Shown piece after piece: positions 1-9,097 of a DNA stretch of 64,000 nucleotides (its first letter is position 1; each line of letters starts with the position of its first letter). The stretch lies in the NCBI RefSeq assembly GCF_009193255.1, contig NZ_WACG01000005.1:62001-126000 (forward strand). The letters run 5' to 3'. The position numbers were made by a program, and so were the translations under genes. The notes under the pieces were generated by a model. That model was not told the DNA's origin. It did no database searches and saw nothing but the letters and a program-made list of their open reading frames with translations. This DNA is from Arthrobacter koreensis. Lineage in GTDB: Bacteria > Actinomycetota > Actinomycetes > Actinomycetales > Micrococcaceae.

Positions 1-1200
1 GGGTATGAAGTCGTCAGTGAGTCTCCCGTGGTGACCAGCGAGGCCCTCTCCGGGCTCCGGGCTGCTCCCGCGGATGCGGTGGAACCCAGGTTCACGGACC
101 TCCCGGGCGACCTCCCGCAAATCATCCGGGACACGGCCCGGGAAGCAGTGGCGGGCGCCGACGGCCCCTATGCCCAGGCGCTGGCCCTTCAGTCCTACCT
201 CCGCGGTCCGCAGTTCGACTACTCGCTGGAGGCCCCCGTCGAGGGCGGTTATGACGGCAACGGTATGGGCGTGCTGTCCAGGTTCCTCGAACAGAAGTCC
301 GGCTACTGCATCCATTTCGCCTCCGCCATGGCCGTCATGGCCCGCGAGGTTGGCATCCCCAGCCGGATGGGCCTGGGCTACGCTCCCGGACGGGCGACGG
401 GCAATACCCTCCCCGGTCCGGACGGCACGGAGCTGGATGAGTACGCGGTTGACGCGCGCGATGCGCATGCCTGGCCCGAACTCTACTTCGAAGGTGCCGG
501 ATGGGTGCGTTTCGAGCCCACGCCGTCCCGCGGCGTCGTGCCCTCCTACGCCGTCCAGCGGCAGCAGAACGCCGCGTCCGCCGCGCAGGCCGACGCCGAT
601 CCGCGGGATATGCGGAACCCGGCACCGCCGGCGCTTCCCTCAGCCGCTCCCGAGCCCGATGCCCAGTCCCAGCCCCTCGAGCCGGGGGAAACTGCCGCGG
701 CTCCGTGGGCCGGCGTTGGAATAGGCCTGTTGGTGGCCGGGGCAGCGGTACTCACGCCGTGGGCCCTGCGCCGGAGAAGGACCGGGCTGCGCAGGAGCGA
801 ACATGCCGGGTCGGGCCGTGCGGCTCCGGTCTGGTCCGAGGCCACGGACCTGGCACAGGATTTCGGTTACCGTGCCAGGACCGCTGACAGTCCGCGGTCC
901 TACGCGGAGCGCCTTAGCTCGCAGGCGGGGCTGCCGCAGCCGGCGGCGAACGCGCTGGCCCGGCTGCGCGCCGCTTACGAAGCCGAGGCCTACGCCGACC
1001 CGGCGGGGCCTGGCCCCGCCGGGAAGCCGCCCGCGGACTGGCAGGACGTGGAGACCGTTCGCACCGCGCTGCGCGGGTCCGTGACCGTTCCGGCGCGGCT
1101 CCGGGCTGTCTTCGTTCCGGCGTCGTTGTTTCCGGCCCAACGCACCGGGCCCACGCCGGCCGCGTCCCGGGAACCGGCGAAACCGTCTTCCCGGCGTTAA
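1..1200 (+). CDS. TgpA-type transglutaminase-like membrane protein, C-terminal part
   Basis: The reading frame is open from the first base, so the gene is cut by the window edge and only the C-terminal ~400 residues are seen. The transglutaminase core is clear: a catalytic Cys in SGYCIHFASAMAVMAREVG, a His in DAHAWPELYF and the following GWVRFEPTP. A Pro/Ala-rich linker follows, then one membrane segment (GVGIGLLVAGAAVLTPWAL) and a cytosolic tail like the DUF4129 region of this family. In Actinobacteria such proteins normally follow moxR and DUF58 genes, which would lie upstream. The substrate is unknown; a role in envelope protein processing is inferred from the family. The family is certain from the motifs, the function is not. 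Confidence 0.85.
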   Translation, partial: GYEVVSESPVVTSEALSGLRAAPADAVEPRFTDLPGDLPQIIRDTAREAVAGADGPYAQALALQSYLRGPQFDYSLEAPVEGGYDGNGMGVLSRFLEQKSGYCIHFASAMAVMAREVGIPSRMGLGYAPGRATGNTLPGPDGTELDEYAVDARDAHAWPELYFEGAGWVRFEPTPSRGVVPSYAVQRQQNAASAAQADADPRDMRNPAPPALPSAAPEPDAQSQPLEPGETAAAPWAGVGIGLLVAGAAVLTPWALRRRRTGLRRSEHAGSGRAAPVWSEATDLAQDFGYRARTADSPRSYAERLSSQAGLPQPAANALARLRAAYEAEAYADPAGPGPAGKPPADWQDVETVRTALRGSVTVPARLRAVFVPASLFPAQRTGPTPAASREPAKPSSRR

Positions 1201-1203
1201 CGC

Positions 1204-1244
1204 CGCAGGCCCCGCACCGGGGGTTCTCCGGTGCGGGGCCTGCG
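1204..1244. terminator. Convergent hairpin terminator
   Basis: A perfect 17-bp inverted repeat (1204-1220 with 1228-1244, 7-nt loop) lies between two convergent genes. It is GC-rich and lacks a strong T tract, as is common in high-G+C Actinobacteria. Confidence 0.75.
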
Positions 1245-1266
1245 AACGCCGCTCAGCGGCCGGGAA

Positions 1267-2745
1267 CTATGCCGTGGGGTCAGCGATTCCGATGTACTGC
1301 GTGTACAGGTATTCCTCGATGCCTTCGTCGCCGCCTTCGCGGCCCAGGCCGGACTGCTTGACGCCGCCGAAGGGGGCGGCGGCGTTGGACACGACGCCGG
1401 CGTTGAGGCCGAGCATGCCGGTCTCCAGCTTCTCGCCGATCCGCAGGCCGCGGTTCAGGTCCTCGGTGAAGACGTAGGCGATCAGGCCGTACTCGGAGGC
1501 GTTGGCCAGCTTCACGGCTTCGGCTTCGGTGGAGAAGGTGATCACCGGAGCCACCGGGCCGAAGATCTCCTCCTGCAGGATCCGGGCGCCGGCGGGAACG
1601 TTTTTCAGCACGGTTGGTGCGTAGAAGTAGCCCGGTCCGTCCACGGGCGCACCGCCGACTACCGCAGTGGCGCCGCCGTCGATCGCGTCTTCCACCAGGG
1701 AGTGGACCTTGTCGCGGGACTTTGCATCGATCAGCGGGCCAACCTTGGACTCGTCCTCGGTTCCGCGGGCGGTGGTCATGGCGCCGACCTTGGCCGCGAA
1801 CTTCTCGGAGAACTCGTCGGCAATGTCCTCGTGCACAATGAACCGGTTGGCGGCGGTGCAGGCTTCGCCCATGTTCCGCAGCTTGGCCGCCATGGCGCCT
1901 TCAACCGCCTTGTCGATATCGGCATCCTCGAACACCACGAACGGCGCGTTGCCGCCCAGTTCCATGGAGGTGCGCAGCACCTTGTCCGCGGCATCGCGGA
2001 TCAGGCCCTGGCCCACCGGGGTGGAGCCGGTGAAGGACACCTTGCGGAGCCGGTCATCCTTCATGATCGGACCGGTAACTTCCCCGGCCTTCGTGGTGGA
2101 GACCACGTTCAGGACGCCGGCGGGCAGGCCGGCTTCCATCATCACGGCGGCGAACAGCTGGGAGGTCAGCGGGGTGAGCTTGGCAGGCTTGAGCACCATG
2201 GTGCAGCCGGCAGCAACCGCGGGAGCGATCTTTCGGGTGGCCATCGCCAGCGGGAAGTTCCACGGCGTGATCAGCAGGCAGGGCCCAACCGGCTTCTTGG
2301 TGACCATGATGCGGGACTTGCCGTCCGGTGCGGTGCCGTAGCGGCCGGTGACGCGGACTGCCTCTTCGGAGAACCAGCGCAGGAACTCGGCGCCGTAGGC
2401 AACTTCACCGCGGGCCTCGGCTAGGGGCTTGCCCATTTCGAGCGTCATGAGCAGCGCGAAGTCCTCCGCGCGGGCAGTAACGAGTTCAAAGGCGCGGCGA
2501 AGGATTTCGCCGCGGACCCGGGGAGCGGTTGCGGCCCAGGATTCCTGCGCGGCTGCGGCTGCGTCCATGGCTGCGGCGCCGTCTTCGGTGCTCGCATCTG
2601 CGATGTTCAGCAGCACCTTTCCGGTTGCCGGGTCCTCGACTTCGAAGGTCTTTCCGCCGGTGGCTTCGCGCCACTCTCCGTCAATCAGCAGGCCGGTGGG
2701 AACCTGGGCCAGCAGTGCGGCCTCGCGTTCAGCGGTTACAGCCAT
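1267..2745 (-). CDS. gabD: NAD(P)-dependent succinate-semialdehyde dehydrogenase
   Basis: A 492-residue aldehyde dehydrogenase, full length for the family. It carries the cofactor motif FTGSTPVGQGL, the catalytic Glu in SMELGGNAPFVVF and the catalytic Cys in GEACTAANRF. The N-terminal stretch LIDGEWREATGGKTFEVEDP and the overall match are typical of the GabD subfamily, which oxidises succinic semialdehyde to succinate in the GABA shunt. There is no GABA transaminase or permease beside it, so the physiological substrate is inferred from the subfamily. The gene is alone, convergent with the transglutaminase and separated from it by a hairpin terminator. Confidence 0.85.
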   Translation of the reverse strand: MAVTAEREAALLAQVPTGLLIDGEWREATGGKTFEVEDPATGKVLLNIADASTEDGAAAMDAAAAAQESWAATAPRVRGEILRRAFELVTARAEDFALLMTLEMGKPLAEARGEVAYGAEFLRWFSEEAVRVTGRYGTAPDGKSRIMVTKKPVGPCLLITPWNFPLAMATRKIAPAVAAGCTMVLKPAKLTPLTSQLFAAVMMEAGLPAGVLNVVSTTKAGEVTGPIMKDDRLRKVSFTGSTPVGQGLIRDAADKVLRTSMELGGNAPFVVFEDADIDKAVEGAMAAKLRNMGEACTAANRFIVHEDIADEFSEKFAAKVGAMTTARGTEDESKVGPLIDAKSRDKVHSLVEDAIDGGATAVVGGAPVDGPGYFYAPTVLKNVPAGARILQEEIFGPVAPVITFSTEAEAVKLANASEYGLIAYVFTEDLNRGLRIGEKLETGMLGLNAGVVSNAAAPFGGVKQSGLGREGGDEGIEEYLYTQYIGIADPTA

Positions 2746-2887
2746 GAGTGAGCCTCCAAAGTATGCGGGTTTTCCGGATCACAATCTGCCCGGTGCTGTT
2801 TTCACCGTAGAGCCCGCCGCCGACCAGTGTAAATGCACCCCTGCACAAGGAAATTCCAGCGACCCTGTGCAGTTGGCCAGAGGAGAC

Positions 2888-3802
2888 TTAGGAGCTGGTT
2901 CCCCGCGCCGCCAGCACCGCCGAGTAGAGTTCGCGCTTGCTGATCCGGGCGTCGGAGGCCACGGTGGCAACGGCGTCCTTCAACCGGGATCCCTGGGAGA
3001 TCAGGTCATTCACGGCCCCGACGTGGTCTTCCGGTGCCTCCGGCTCGGCGTCGGGCGCTCCCCCGACGACGACGGCAATCTCGCCGCGGACTTCGCTGGA
3101 CTCAGCCCACTCCAAAAGCTCACGCAGCGGACCGCGCAGTACCTGCTCATGCAGCTTCGTCAGTTCCCGGGCCACGGCGGCGGGACGTTCGGGACCGAAT
3201 GCAGTGTCCAGTGCCCGCAGCATGGGCTCGAGGCGGTGCGGAGCTTCGAAAAAAACCATGGTGCGTTCCTCGCGGGCCAGCTCGGAGAGCCGGGCAGCAC
3301 GCTCACCGGGCTTCCGCGGAAGGAAACCCTCGAAGCAGAACCTGTCGGTGGGCAGGCCGGAGAGCGCCAGTGCGGTCAGGACAGCAGACGGCCCGGGCGC
3401 CGCGGTAACGGCAATTCCTTCCGCCGCGGCGGCTTCCACGAGCCGGTACCCGGGGTCGGAGACGGAAGGCATGCCGGCGTCGGTCACCATCAGCAGGGTG
3501 GCTCCGCCGCGCACCAGTTCGAGCAGTTCGGGGGTTCGCGACTGCTCGTTGTGCTCGTGGTAGCTCATGATGCGGCCGCTGGTGCTGATATCCAGGGCGC
3601 TGACCAGGCGGTGCAGCCGGCGGGTATCCTCGGCCGCAATGACGTCAGCGTGCTGCAGCAGGTCGATCAGGCGGACCGTCGCGTCGCCCATGTTTCCGAT
3701 GGGCGTGGCTGCCAGCACGATCTGGCCGGCGCCTGCGGCCGCACGCTTCTCTGCGCGTTCAACGCTCTTGGGCTGCTGGGTGTCGCTGCTGCTGGAGTTC
3801 AC
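2888..3802 (-). CDS. rsmI: 16S rRNA (cytidine(1402)-2'-O)-methyltransferase
   Basis: A 304-residue SAM-dependent tetrapyrrole-methylase-fold protein. Family signatures visible are GQIVLAATPIGNMGDATVR near the N-terminus, the AEDTRRLHRL motif, VTDAGMPSVSDPGYRLV and GPSAVLTALALSGLP. RsmI methylates the 2'-O of C1402 in the decoding centre of 16S rRNA. The start is GTG at 3802; a -10-like TAGGGT lies exactly 6 nt upstream with no Shine-Dalgarno, so the mRNA is probably leaderless. It is divergent from the protein O-mannosyltransferase, an arrangement also known in mycobacteria (Rv1003/Rv1002c). Confidence 0.95.
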   Translation of the reverse strand: MNSSSSDTQQPKSVERAEKRAAAGAGQIVLAATPIGNMGDATVRLIDLLQHADVIAAEDTRRLHRLVSALDISTSGRIMSYHEHNEQSRTPELLELVRGGATLLMVTDAGMPSVSDPGYRLVEAAAAEGIAVTAAPGPSAVLTALALSGLPTDRFCFEGFLPRKPGERAARLSELAREERTMVFFEAPHRLEPMLRALDTAFGPERPAAVARELTKLHEQVLRGPLRELLEWAESSEVRGEIAVVVGGAPDAEPEAPEDHVGAVNDLISQGSRLKDAVATVASDARISKRELYSAVLAARGTSS

Positions 3803-3839
3803 CCTTCAACCCTACGCGACAGGCTATAGAGTTGAGCCC
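3803..3839. promoter_or_regulatory. Back-to-back leaderless promoters of rsmI and PMT
   Basis: Only 37 bp separate the two divergent start codons. On the minus strand TAGGGT sits 6 nt before the rsmI GTG. On the plus strand TATAGA/TAGAGT (3825-3832) sits 7-9 nt before the PMT GTG. Neither gene has a ribosome-binding site, so both transcripts would begin at or next to the start codon. This is a prediction from spacing, not a mapped start. Confidence 0.55.
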
Positions 3840-5462
3840 GTGACCCTGCCCCTGCCCACCGCCCCGGCCCGGGACACCGCACCCCTGGTGCAGCCGGCGG
3901 ACCGGGCCTTTACGGAGCAGTCGCTGCGCCAGAGGCTGCTGGGAGCCGCGCTTCCCTACCGCTCCTGGGCATGGGCGGCTGCCCTGGGTACCGCAGTTCT
4001 TGCCGGACTGCTTCGCTTCATCCGGCTGGATGAGCCCGGGTCCCTGGTCTTCGACGAAACGTATTACGTCAAGGACGCCTACTCCTATCTTGTCTCCGGC
4101 TACGAACGCGCCTGGCCGGAAGACGCCAACGATTCGTTCGCAGCCGGCCAGCCGGATGGCCTGCTGGAGGGCGCGGAGTATGTGGTCCACCCGCCGGTGG
4201 GCAAATGGATGATTGCCTTCGGCATGGCACTGTTCGGGCCAGGTTCAAGCTTCGGCTGGCGCTTCTCCGCCGCCGCAGCCGGCACACTGACCGTGCTGCT
4301 CCTGGCACTGATCGCGTGGCGCCTGTTCAGGTCTCCCCTCCTGGGCGGAGTTGCGGGCCTGCTGCTGGCCGTCGACGGACATCACCTGGTCCTGTCCCGG
4401 ACCTCACTGCTGGATATCTTCCTCACCTTCTGGATTGTTGCGGCCTTTGGCGCGCTGCTGCTGGACCGCGACGACGGACGGCGGCGGCTGGCACGGAAGC
4501 TGCACCGGCCCGCGGGAAGCCTGCCGGATCCCGCTGCCTTAAAGACCGGGCCATGGGTACTGTGGCGTCCGTGGCGGCTTGCGGCCGCCGTGTGCCTCGG
4601 CCTGGCCGTCGGCACCAAGTGGTCGGCACTGGCCTTCGTTGCCGTCTTCGGCATCATGACCGTCCTGTGGGATGTCAGCGCACGGCGGGTGGCAGGAATC
4701 CGCGCCTGGCCGGCGGGCCTGCTCAAGGACGGCATTCCGGCTTTCCTCACCATCATTCCGGCAGCGGCCGTTACATATCTGGCCACATGGACCGGCTGGC
4801 TCCTCTCCAACGGGGCGTACGGGCGCCAGTGGGCACAGACCAATCCCGCCCCTGCGGGACTCGAATGGGTTCCCGGTCCGCTCCGGTCCCTCGCCGAATA
4901 CCACCGAAGTGCCTACAGCTTCCATAACGGCCTGTCCTCTGAACATTCCTATGAAGCCAGCGCCTGGACCTGGCTTTTCCTGGGCCGCCCCACCTCGTTC
5001 TTCTACGAGAGCCTGGATCCGCAGCAGGCAGCATGCGGGGCGGATTCATGCACCTCCGCCATCACATCCGTGGGCAACCCGCTGATCTGGTGGGCTGCAC
5101 TGCTGAGCCTGGTCGCCGTCCTCGCCTTCTGGCTCGGACGCCGGGACTGGCGGGCCGGAGCAGTGCTCTCCGGCATCGCCGCCGGCTACCTGCCCTGGTT
5201 CGCTTTTCCGGACCGGACCATGTTCTACTTCTATGCCGTCTCCTTTGTGCCGTTCCTGGTGCTGGCCTTGACCTACGTACTGGGACTCGTCCTGGGGCGG
5301 GCAGCAGATCCGCCGTTGCGCAGACGCCGCGGAGCAACCGTCACAGCGTGCTTCCTGATCGCTGTTGTCCTGGTCTCCGCCTTCTTCTATCCGGTCTGGA
5401 CGGCTGAAATCATTCCCTACTCTGATTGGCGGCTCCGCATCTGGATGCCGAGCTGGATCTAG
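3840..5462 (+). CDS. Dolichyl-phosphate-mannose--protein mannosyltransferase (PMT family)
   Basis: A 540-residue multi-membrane GT39 enzyme that transfers mannose from polyprenyl-phosphomannose to secreted proteins. The acidic catalytic loop FDETYYVKDAYSYL follows the first membrane helix. VVHPPVGKWMIAFG and LLDIFLTFWIVAAFGALLLDRD are also typical of actinobacterial PMTs (Rv1002c-like). I chose the GTG at 3840 because it follows the -10 element and because an upstream extension would run antisense through rsmI. Codon 234 is the rare leucine codon TTA (4539-4541). The short gap to the next gene suggests possible cotranscription with the acyl-CoA ligase. Confidence 0.92.
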   Translation: MTLPLPTAPARDTAPLVQPADRAFTEQSLRQRLLGAALPYRSWAWAAALGTAVLAGLLRFIRLDEPGSLVFDETYYVKDAYSYLVSGYERAWPEDANDSFAAGQPDGLLEGAEYVVHPPVGKWMIAFGMALFGPGSSFGWRFSAAAAGTLTVLLLALIAWRLFRSPLLGGVAGLLLAVDGHHLVLSRTSLLDIFLTFWIVAAFGALLLDRDDGRRRLARKLHRPAGSLPDPAALKTGPWVLWRPWRLAAAVCLGLAVGTKWSALAFVAVFGIMTVLWDVSARRVAGIRAWPAGLLKDGIPAFLTIIPAAAVTYLATWTGWLLSNGAYGRQWAQTNPAPAGLEWVPGPLRSLAEYHRSAYSFHNGLSSEHSYEASAWTWLFLGRPTSFFYESLDPQQAACGADSCTSAITSVGNPLIWWAALLSLVAVLAFWLGRRDWRAGAVLSGIAAGYLPWFAFPDRTMFYFYAVSFVPFLVLALTYVLGLVLGRAADPPLRRRRGATVTACFLIAVVLVSAFFYPVWTAEIIPYSDWRLRIWMPSWI

Positions 5463-5500
5463 GTCTCAACGCTATGAACTCGCACAGAAAGGGAGGTCCC

Positions 5501-7315
5501 GTGCGCGAATCCTCCACCGGATTGTTCGTGGAACTCCCGGAAGACTCCAACATCACCGATCTCCTGCTGGCTACGGCAAAACGGTCTCCTGAGAAGCCCC
5601 TGTACTCACGCCGGACTGGTACCGGCTGGACGGATGTGAGTGCCGGCGGGTTCCTTGCCGAGGTCCGGGCGGCAGCCAAGGGCCTGTTGGCGCAGGGGGT
5701 CCGTCCAGGCGATACGGTCGCTGTCATGTCCGCAACGCGGTACGAATGGACCGTCGTAGACCTTGCCATCTGGTTTGCCGGCGCGGTCACTGTTCCTATC
5801 TATGAGACCTCCTCCCCCAGCCAGGTCCAGTGGATCCTCGCCGATTCCGGTGCGCGGCTCGTCTTCGCCGGTGACGATGCCAAGGCCAGGGTCATTGAAA
5901 CCGGGGCTGCTGCGGCCGAATCCCCGGTCCGGATCTGGAAACTGAGCGGCAGCGAGGGGCCGGACACGCTGGCCGCGCTCGCCGTCTCCGGAACGGAGGT
6001 GGCGGACGAGGAACTTGAGTCCGCCCGTTCCTCCGCGGCGCTCTCCGATGCGGCGTCCCTGGTGTACACCTCCGGAACCACGGGACGGCCCAAGGGATGC
6101 ACTATCAGCCACGGCAATTTTGCCCTGTTCGCCGTGAACGTGATTGAGCTCCTCCCGGAGATGCTGAAGCGCCCGGGCGCCAGGACACTGATGTTCCTGC
6201 CACTGGCCCATGTCCTGGCCCGCGCCGTGCAGGTTGGCTGCCTGGCCGCCGGGGTCACGGTGGGCCACAGTTCCAGCGCCGCTGCCCTGGTTGAGGACCT
6301 GCGGACGTTCCGTCCCACCTTCCTCCTGGCCGTGCCCCGGATTTTCGAAAAGATCTACGCCGGTGCCGAGGAGAAGGCTGCTGCCGCCGGCAAAGGCAAG
6401 CTGTTCGACGCCGCTGCCTCCACCGCCGTCGCCTACTCTGAAGCGCGGGACAGCGAGGCTCGCGGCGGGTCCGGCCCGTCCCTGGCACTGCGGCTGCGCC
6501 ATGCTGCCTTCGACCGGCTGCTGTATCCGAAGGTCCGGGCCGCGTTTGGCGGGGAGATGGACATTGCCATCTCCGGCGCGAGTCCGCTGAGCCCGCAGCT
6601 CGCACATTTCTTCCGGGGAGCCGGAATTGCGGTCCAGGAAGGCTACGGCCTCACGGAAACCACCGCTCCGGCGTCGGTGAACACCATTCCGCTCACCCGG
6701 GTGGGATCGGTCGGGCTGCCGATGCCGGGCAACTCCATCCGGATTGCCGAGGACGGCGAGGTGCTGGTGAGCGGTGTCGGTGTCTTCTCCGGCTACCACC
6801 GCAACCCCGAGGCAACGGCGGAAGCGTTCACCGGCGAATGGTTCCATACCGGCGATCTCGGAGCGCTGGATGAGGACGGTTTCCTGCGAATCACCGGCCG
6901 CAAGAAGGACCTGCTGGTCACCGCCGGCGGTAAGAACGTCGCCCCGGGTCCGCTGGAGGAAAAGGTCCGGGAACACCGCCTGGTCTCCCAGGTGGTGGTG
7001 GTCGGCGAAGGCCGCCCCTTCGTGGGTGCCCTGGTAACGCTCGACGACGAGGCATTGGCTGCGTGGGCCCGCGAGAACGGCATCGACGCGGGCGGTCAGA
7101 CGCTTCCTGAGCATCCCCGGGTCCTCGCCCAGGTGCAGGAAGCAGTGGATGCTGCGAACGCCTCAGTGTCCCGGGCCGAGCAGATCCGCCGGTTCACGGT
7201 GCTCCCGAAGGACTTTTCCCTGGACGGCGGCCATGTGACGGCGACGCTGAAGCTCCGCCGCCAGGCCGTGATCGCGGACTTCACCGCTGAGGTGGAGAAG
7301 CTGTACGCGAACTAG
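5501..7315 (+). CDS. Long-chain fatty-acid--CoA ligase (FadD15-like AMP-binding)
   Basis: A 604-residue adenylate-forming enzyme that activates long-chain fatty acids to acyl-CoA. Motifs in order: LVYTSGTTGRPKGC (ATP/AMP P-loop), MFLPLAHVLARAVQ, GYGLTETTAPASVN and WFHTGDLGALDEDGFLRI, then the C-terminal hinge GRKKDLLVTAGGKNVAPGPLE that includes the catalytic-lysine region. The length fits the FadD15 group. The start is GTG 5501, preceded by GGGAGG at 5491-5496; the longer frame from 5426 overlaps the PMT gene and has no ribosome-binding site. It lies 38 nt after PMT on the same strand and ends at a strong bidirectional terminator. Confidence 0.92.
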   Translation: MRESSTGLFVELPEDSNITDLLLATAKRSPEKPLYSRRTGTGWTDVSAGGFLAEVRAAAKGLLAQGVRPGDTVAVMSATRYEWTVVDLAIWFAGAVTVPIYETSSPSQVQWILADSGARLVFAGDDAKARVIETGAAAAESPVRIWKLSGSEGPDTLAALAVSGTEVADEELESARSSAALSDAASLVYTSGTTGRPKGCTISHGNFALFAVNVIELLPEMLKRPGARTLMFLPLAHVLARAVQVGCLAAGVTVGHSSSAAALVEDLRTFRPTFLLAVPRIFEKIYAGAEEKAAAAGKGKLFDAAASTAVAYSEARDSEARGGSGPSLALRLRHAAFDRLLYPKVRAAFGGEMDIAISGASPLSPQLAHFFRGAGIAVQEGYGLTETTAPASVNTIPLTRVGSVGLPMPGNSIRIAEDGEVLVSGVGVFSGYHRNPEATAEAFTGEWFHTGDLGALDEDGFLRITGRKKDLLVTAGGKNVAPGPLEEKVREHRLVSQVVVVGEGRPFVGALVTLDDEALAAWARENGIDAGGQTLPEHPRVLAQVQEAVDAANASVSRAEQIRRFTVLPKDFSLDGGHVTATLKLRRQAVIADFTAEVEKLYAN

Positions 7316-7332
7316 TCCTGCCGATCTGCCGG

Positions 7333-7381
7333 AGAAGACACAAGCCGGGGCCCGATTCACGGGCCCCGGCTTGTGTCTTCT
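7333..7381. terminator. Long perfect bidirectional terminator
   Basis: A perfect 21-bp inverted repeat (7333-7353 with 7361-7381) with a 7-nt loop lies between convergent genes. The arms carry GAAGAC/GTCTTC at the base, giving T-rich exits on both strands. Confidence 0.9.
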
Positions 7382-7394
7382 TCAGCCTGCTCGG

Positions 7395-9023
7395 CTAGAG
7401 CGCTTCGAGCGACTCGAGGTAGCGGCGGCGGCTTTCCTCGCGGGCGAGGCGGGAGCGTTCGCGGCGCTTCTTCGTTGGCCAGGTGAACACCATGACCAGC
7501 ACGCAGACGATCAGGACGATGGCCGCAATGGCTCCGCCGGCGTCCATCCAGAACTGGGCGGGGAACAGGCGGATCAGGGTGTCGTCAAGGCGGAATGTCC
7601 AATTGCCCTGGGCGAAGAAGATGGTGTGCACCATGGTGAAGAACTCTTCCCAGGCCAGGACGGCGGCTACCAGCAGTCCGGCAATAAGTGCCAGGGTTGC
7701 TACGGCACCGGCAAACAGCGCGCGCCGGATCCCGCCCGGGCAGCGCCGGGCGAGGTAGATCCCGCCGGCGATGCTGAGCAGCGCCAGGCCCAGCGCCGTT
7801 ACGAACGCGAGGCTCAGGACCATCTTGACGTCGGCCATGTGCGACACCTCGGTGGCCAGGTACAGGGAATCGCCGTCCGGCGTCACCAGGTCCCCCAGAT
7901 ACCGCGGAGAAGCAAAGTTCAACAGGTAGTCCACGGCGTAGGAACCGTAGGTCATGCGGTCATCTGTGCTGAAACCGAAGCTGTCCGCCGGGAAGCCGGG
8001 CCGGTTGTACTCGATCCACAGGAACAGCGGCGTTGCCACCGCGCGGATCGCGGCGGCCAGCAGCATGACGGGGAAGAACACCGCGATGGCAACCTGGATG
8101 ACCCGGCCGAGGACGGGCTTGGCGCTGGCGGCGCGTTCCCGCTCCGCGTTCCGCCGCTCAGCATCCTCTGCCGGGACGGCGGGATCGGCGGCCGGCATGG
8201 CTGCGGTTTCCGGCACGGCAGCGTTCGCGGCGCTGTCCTCGCCGGACACCTGCCGCTCTCCCGTGCCCGGCCCGTACCACGGACCGCCTTCGGCGGTAGT
8301 GGGATGCGGTTCGGACACCGCTGGATCCTGCCCGGATGCCTGTTTGTCCGCAGTGCCGGTAACTGCTGAAGCAGTCTCGTCCGTGGCGGCCGTGCCCTTT
8401 GTTCCGGTGGAGTCTCCAGTTCCGGTGGAGTCTCCTGTTCCAGCGGAGACGTCATTTCCGGCGGAGTCTTCGGTGCCGTACCGGCTCAGGTCGGGCATCG
8501 TGCTGGCAGCGCGCATGGGCAGTGTGCTCCGCTGGGCCAGGGACGGGTGTCCTCCCGGCACTTCCTCAGGGGTCCGCGCAGGGGCTGCCGCGCCGCCCGC
8601 ATCGTCCGGAGCCGCAGCGCCGGAACGGGAGGTTTCGTTAACGTCAGCGGACGGCGCATCCGCCACAGGCGCGGGGGCGTCTCCGGTCTCGGAAGCCGTT
8701 CCAGCGGAAGCCTCCTTGCGCTCATGGGCGGTTCCGGCGTCGGGCCCCGTTCCGGCCAGCCCGGCGAACTCCGCATCCCAGGCATCGTGTTCAGCCGGAG
8801 CAGCGTTGTCCTGGGCCTTGCCCGTAGCGGCCGCGTGGGTTCCGCTGACTATGGTCTCGCTTGCGTCGGACGGGTTCTCGCCGTGCCCGTCCGGCGTCTT
8901 GCCTGAGGGGACGCCTTCCGTAGTGGGGTCTTGGTCCTGGCTTGCCACTGCTTCGTCTCTCATCCCAATCCTGTTTGAAGTCACCGGGGTGGTGGGGGGT
9001 CCGGTTTCGTCCTTCATAGACAC
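7395..9023 (-). CDS. TIGR01906/DUF1461 integral membrane protein with long disordered N-terminus
   Basis: Up to 542 residues. The C-terminal ~250 residues are a membrane domain of the TIGR01906 (DUF1461) type, recognisable from FSTDDRMTYGSYAVDYLLNF and SHMADVKMVLSLAF, with about four helices and a basic tail. The first ~290 residues are Ala/Thr/Glu/Asp/Gly-rich low complexity, including tandem GDSTGTG segments. The start is unsure: GTG at 9023 has no good ribosome-binding site, whereas ATG at 8963 (residue 21) is preceded by AGGA at a short distance. The function of the family is unknown. It lies downstream of the SpoIIM-family gene. Confidence 0.75.
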   Translation of the reverse strand: MSMKDETGPPTTPVTSNRIGMRDEAVASQDQDPTTEGVPSGKTPDGHGENPSDASETIVSGTHAAATGKAQDNAAPAEHDAWDAEFAGLAGTGPDAGTAHERKEASAGTASETGDAPAPVADAPSADVNETSRSGAAAPDDAGGAAAPARTPEEVPGGHPSLAQRSTLPMRAASTMPDLSRYGTEDSAGNDVSAGTGDSTGTGDSTGTKGTAATDETASAVTGTADKQASGQDPAVSEPHPTTAEGGPWYGPGTGERQVSGEDSAANAAVPETAAMPAADPAVPAEDAERRNAERERAASAKPVLGRVIQVAIAVFFPVMLLAAAIRAVATPLFLWIEYNRPGFPADSFGFSTDDRMTYGSYAVDYLLNFASPRYLGDLVTPDGDSLYLATEVSHMADVKMVLSLAFVTALGLALLSIAGGIYLARRCPGGIRRALFAGAVATLALIAGLLVAAVLAWEEFFTMVHTIFFAQGNWTFRLDDTLIRLFPAQFWMDAGGAIAAIVLIVCVLVMVFTWPTKKRRERSRLAREESRRRYLESLEAL

Positions 9024-9097
9024 TACCGGCCACTGGTCCCTGAACCGAAGGGGCTCACGGCGAGTCCGGACAGCGTTTCCGTCGGAGGTTCCGGGCC

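Noticed and set aside
5606-7114. A 502-residue open frame antisense to the acyl-CoA ligase
   Set aside because: Composition (Arg/Gly/Gln-rich) and lack of domains mark it as a shadow frame.
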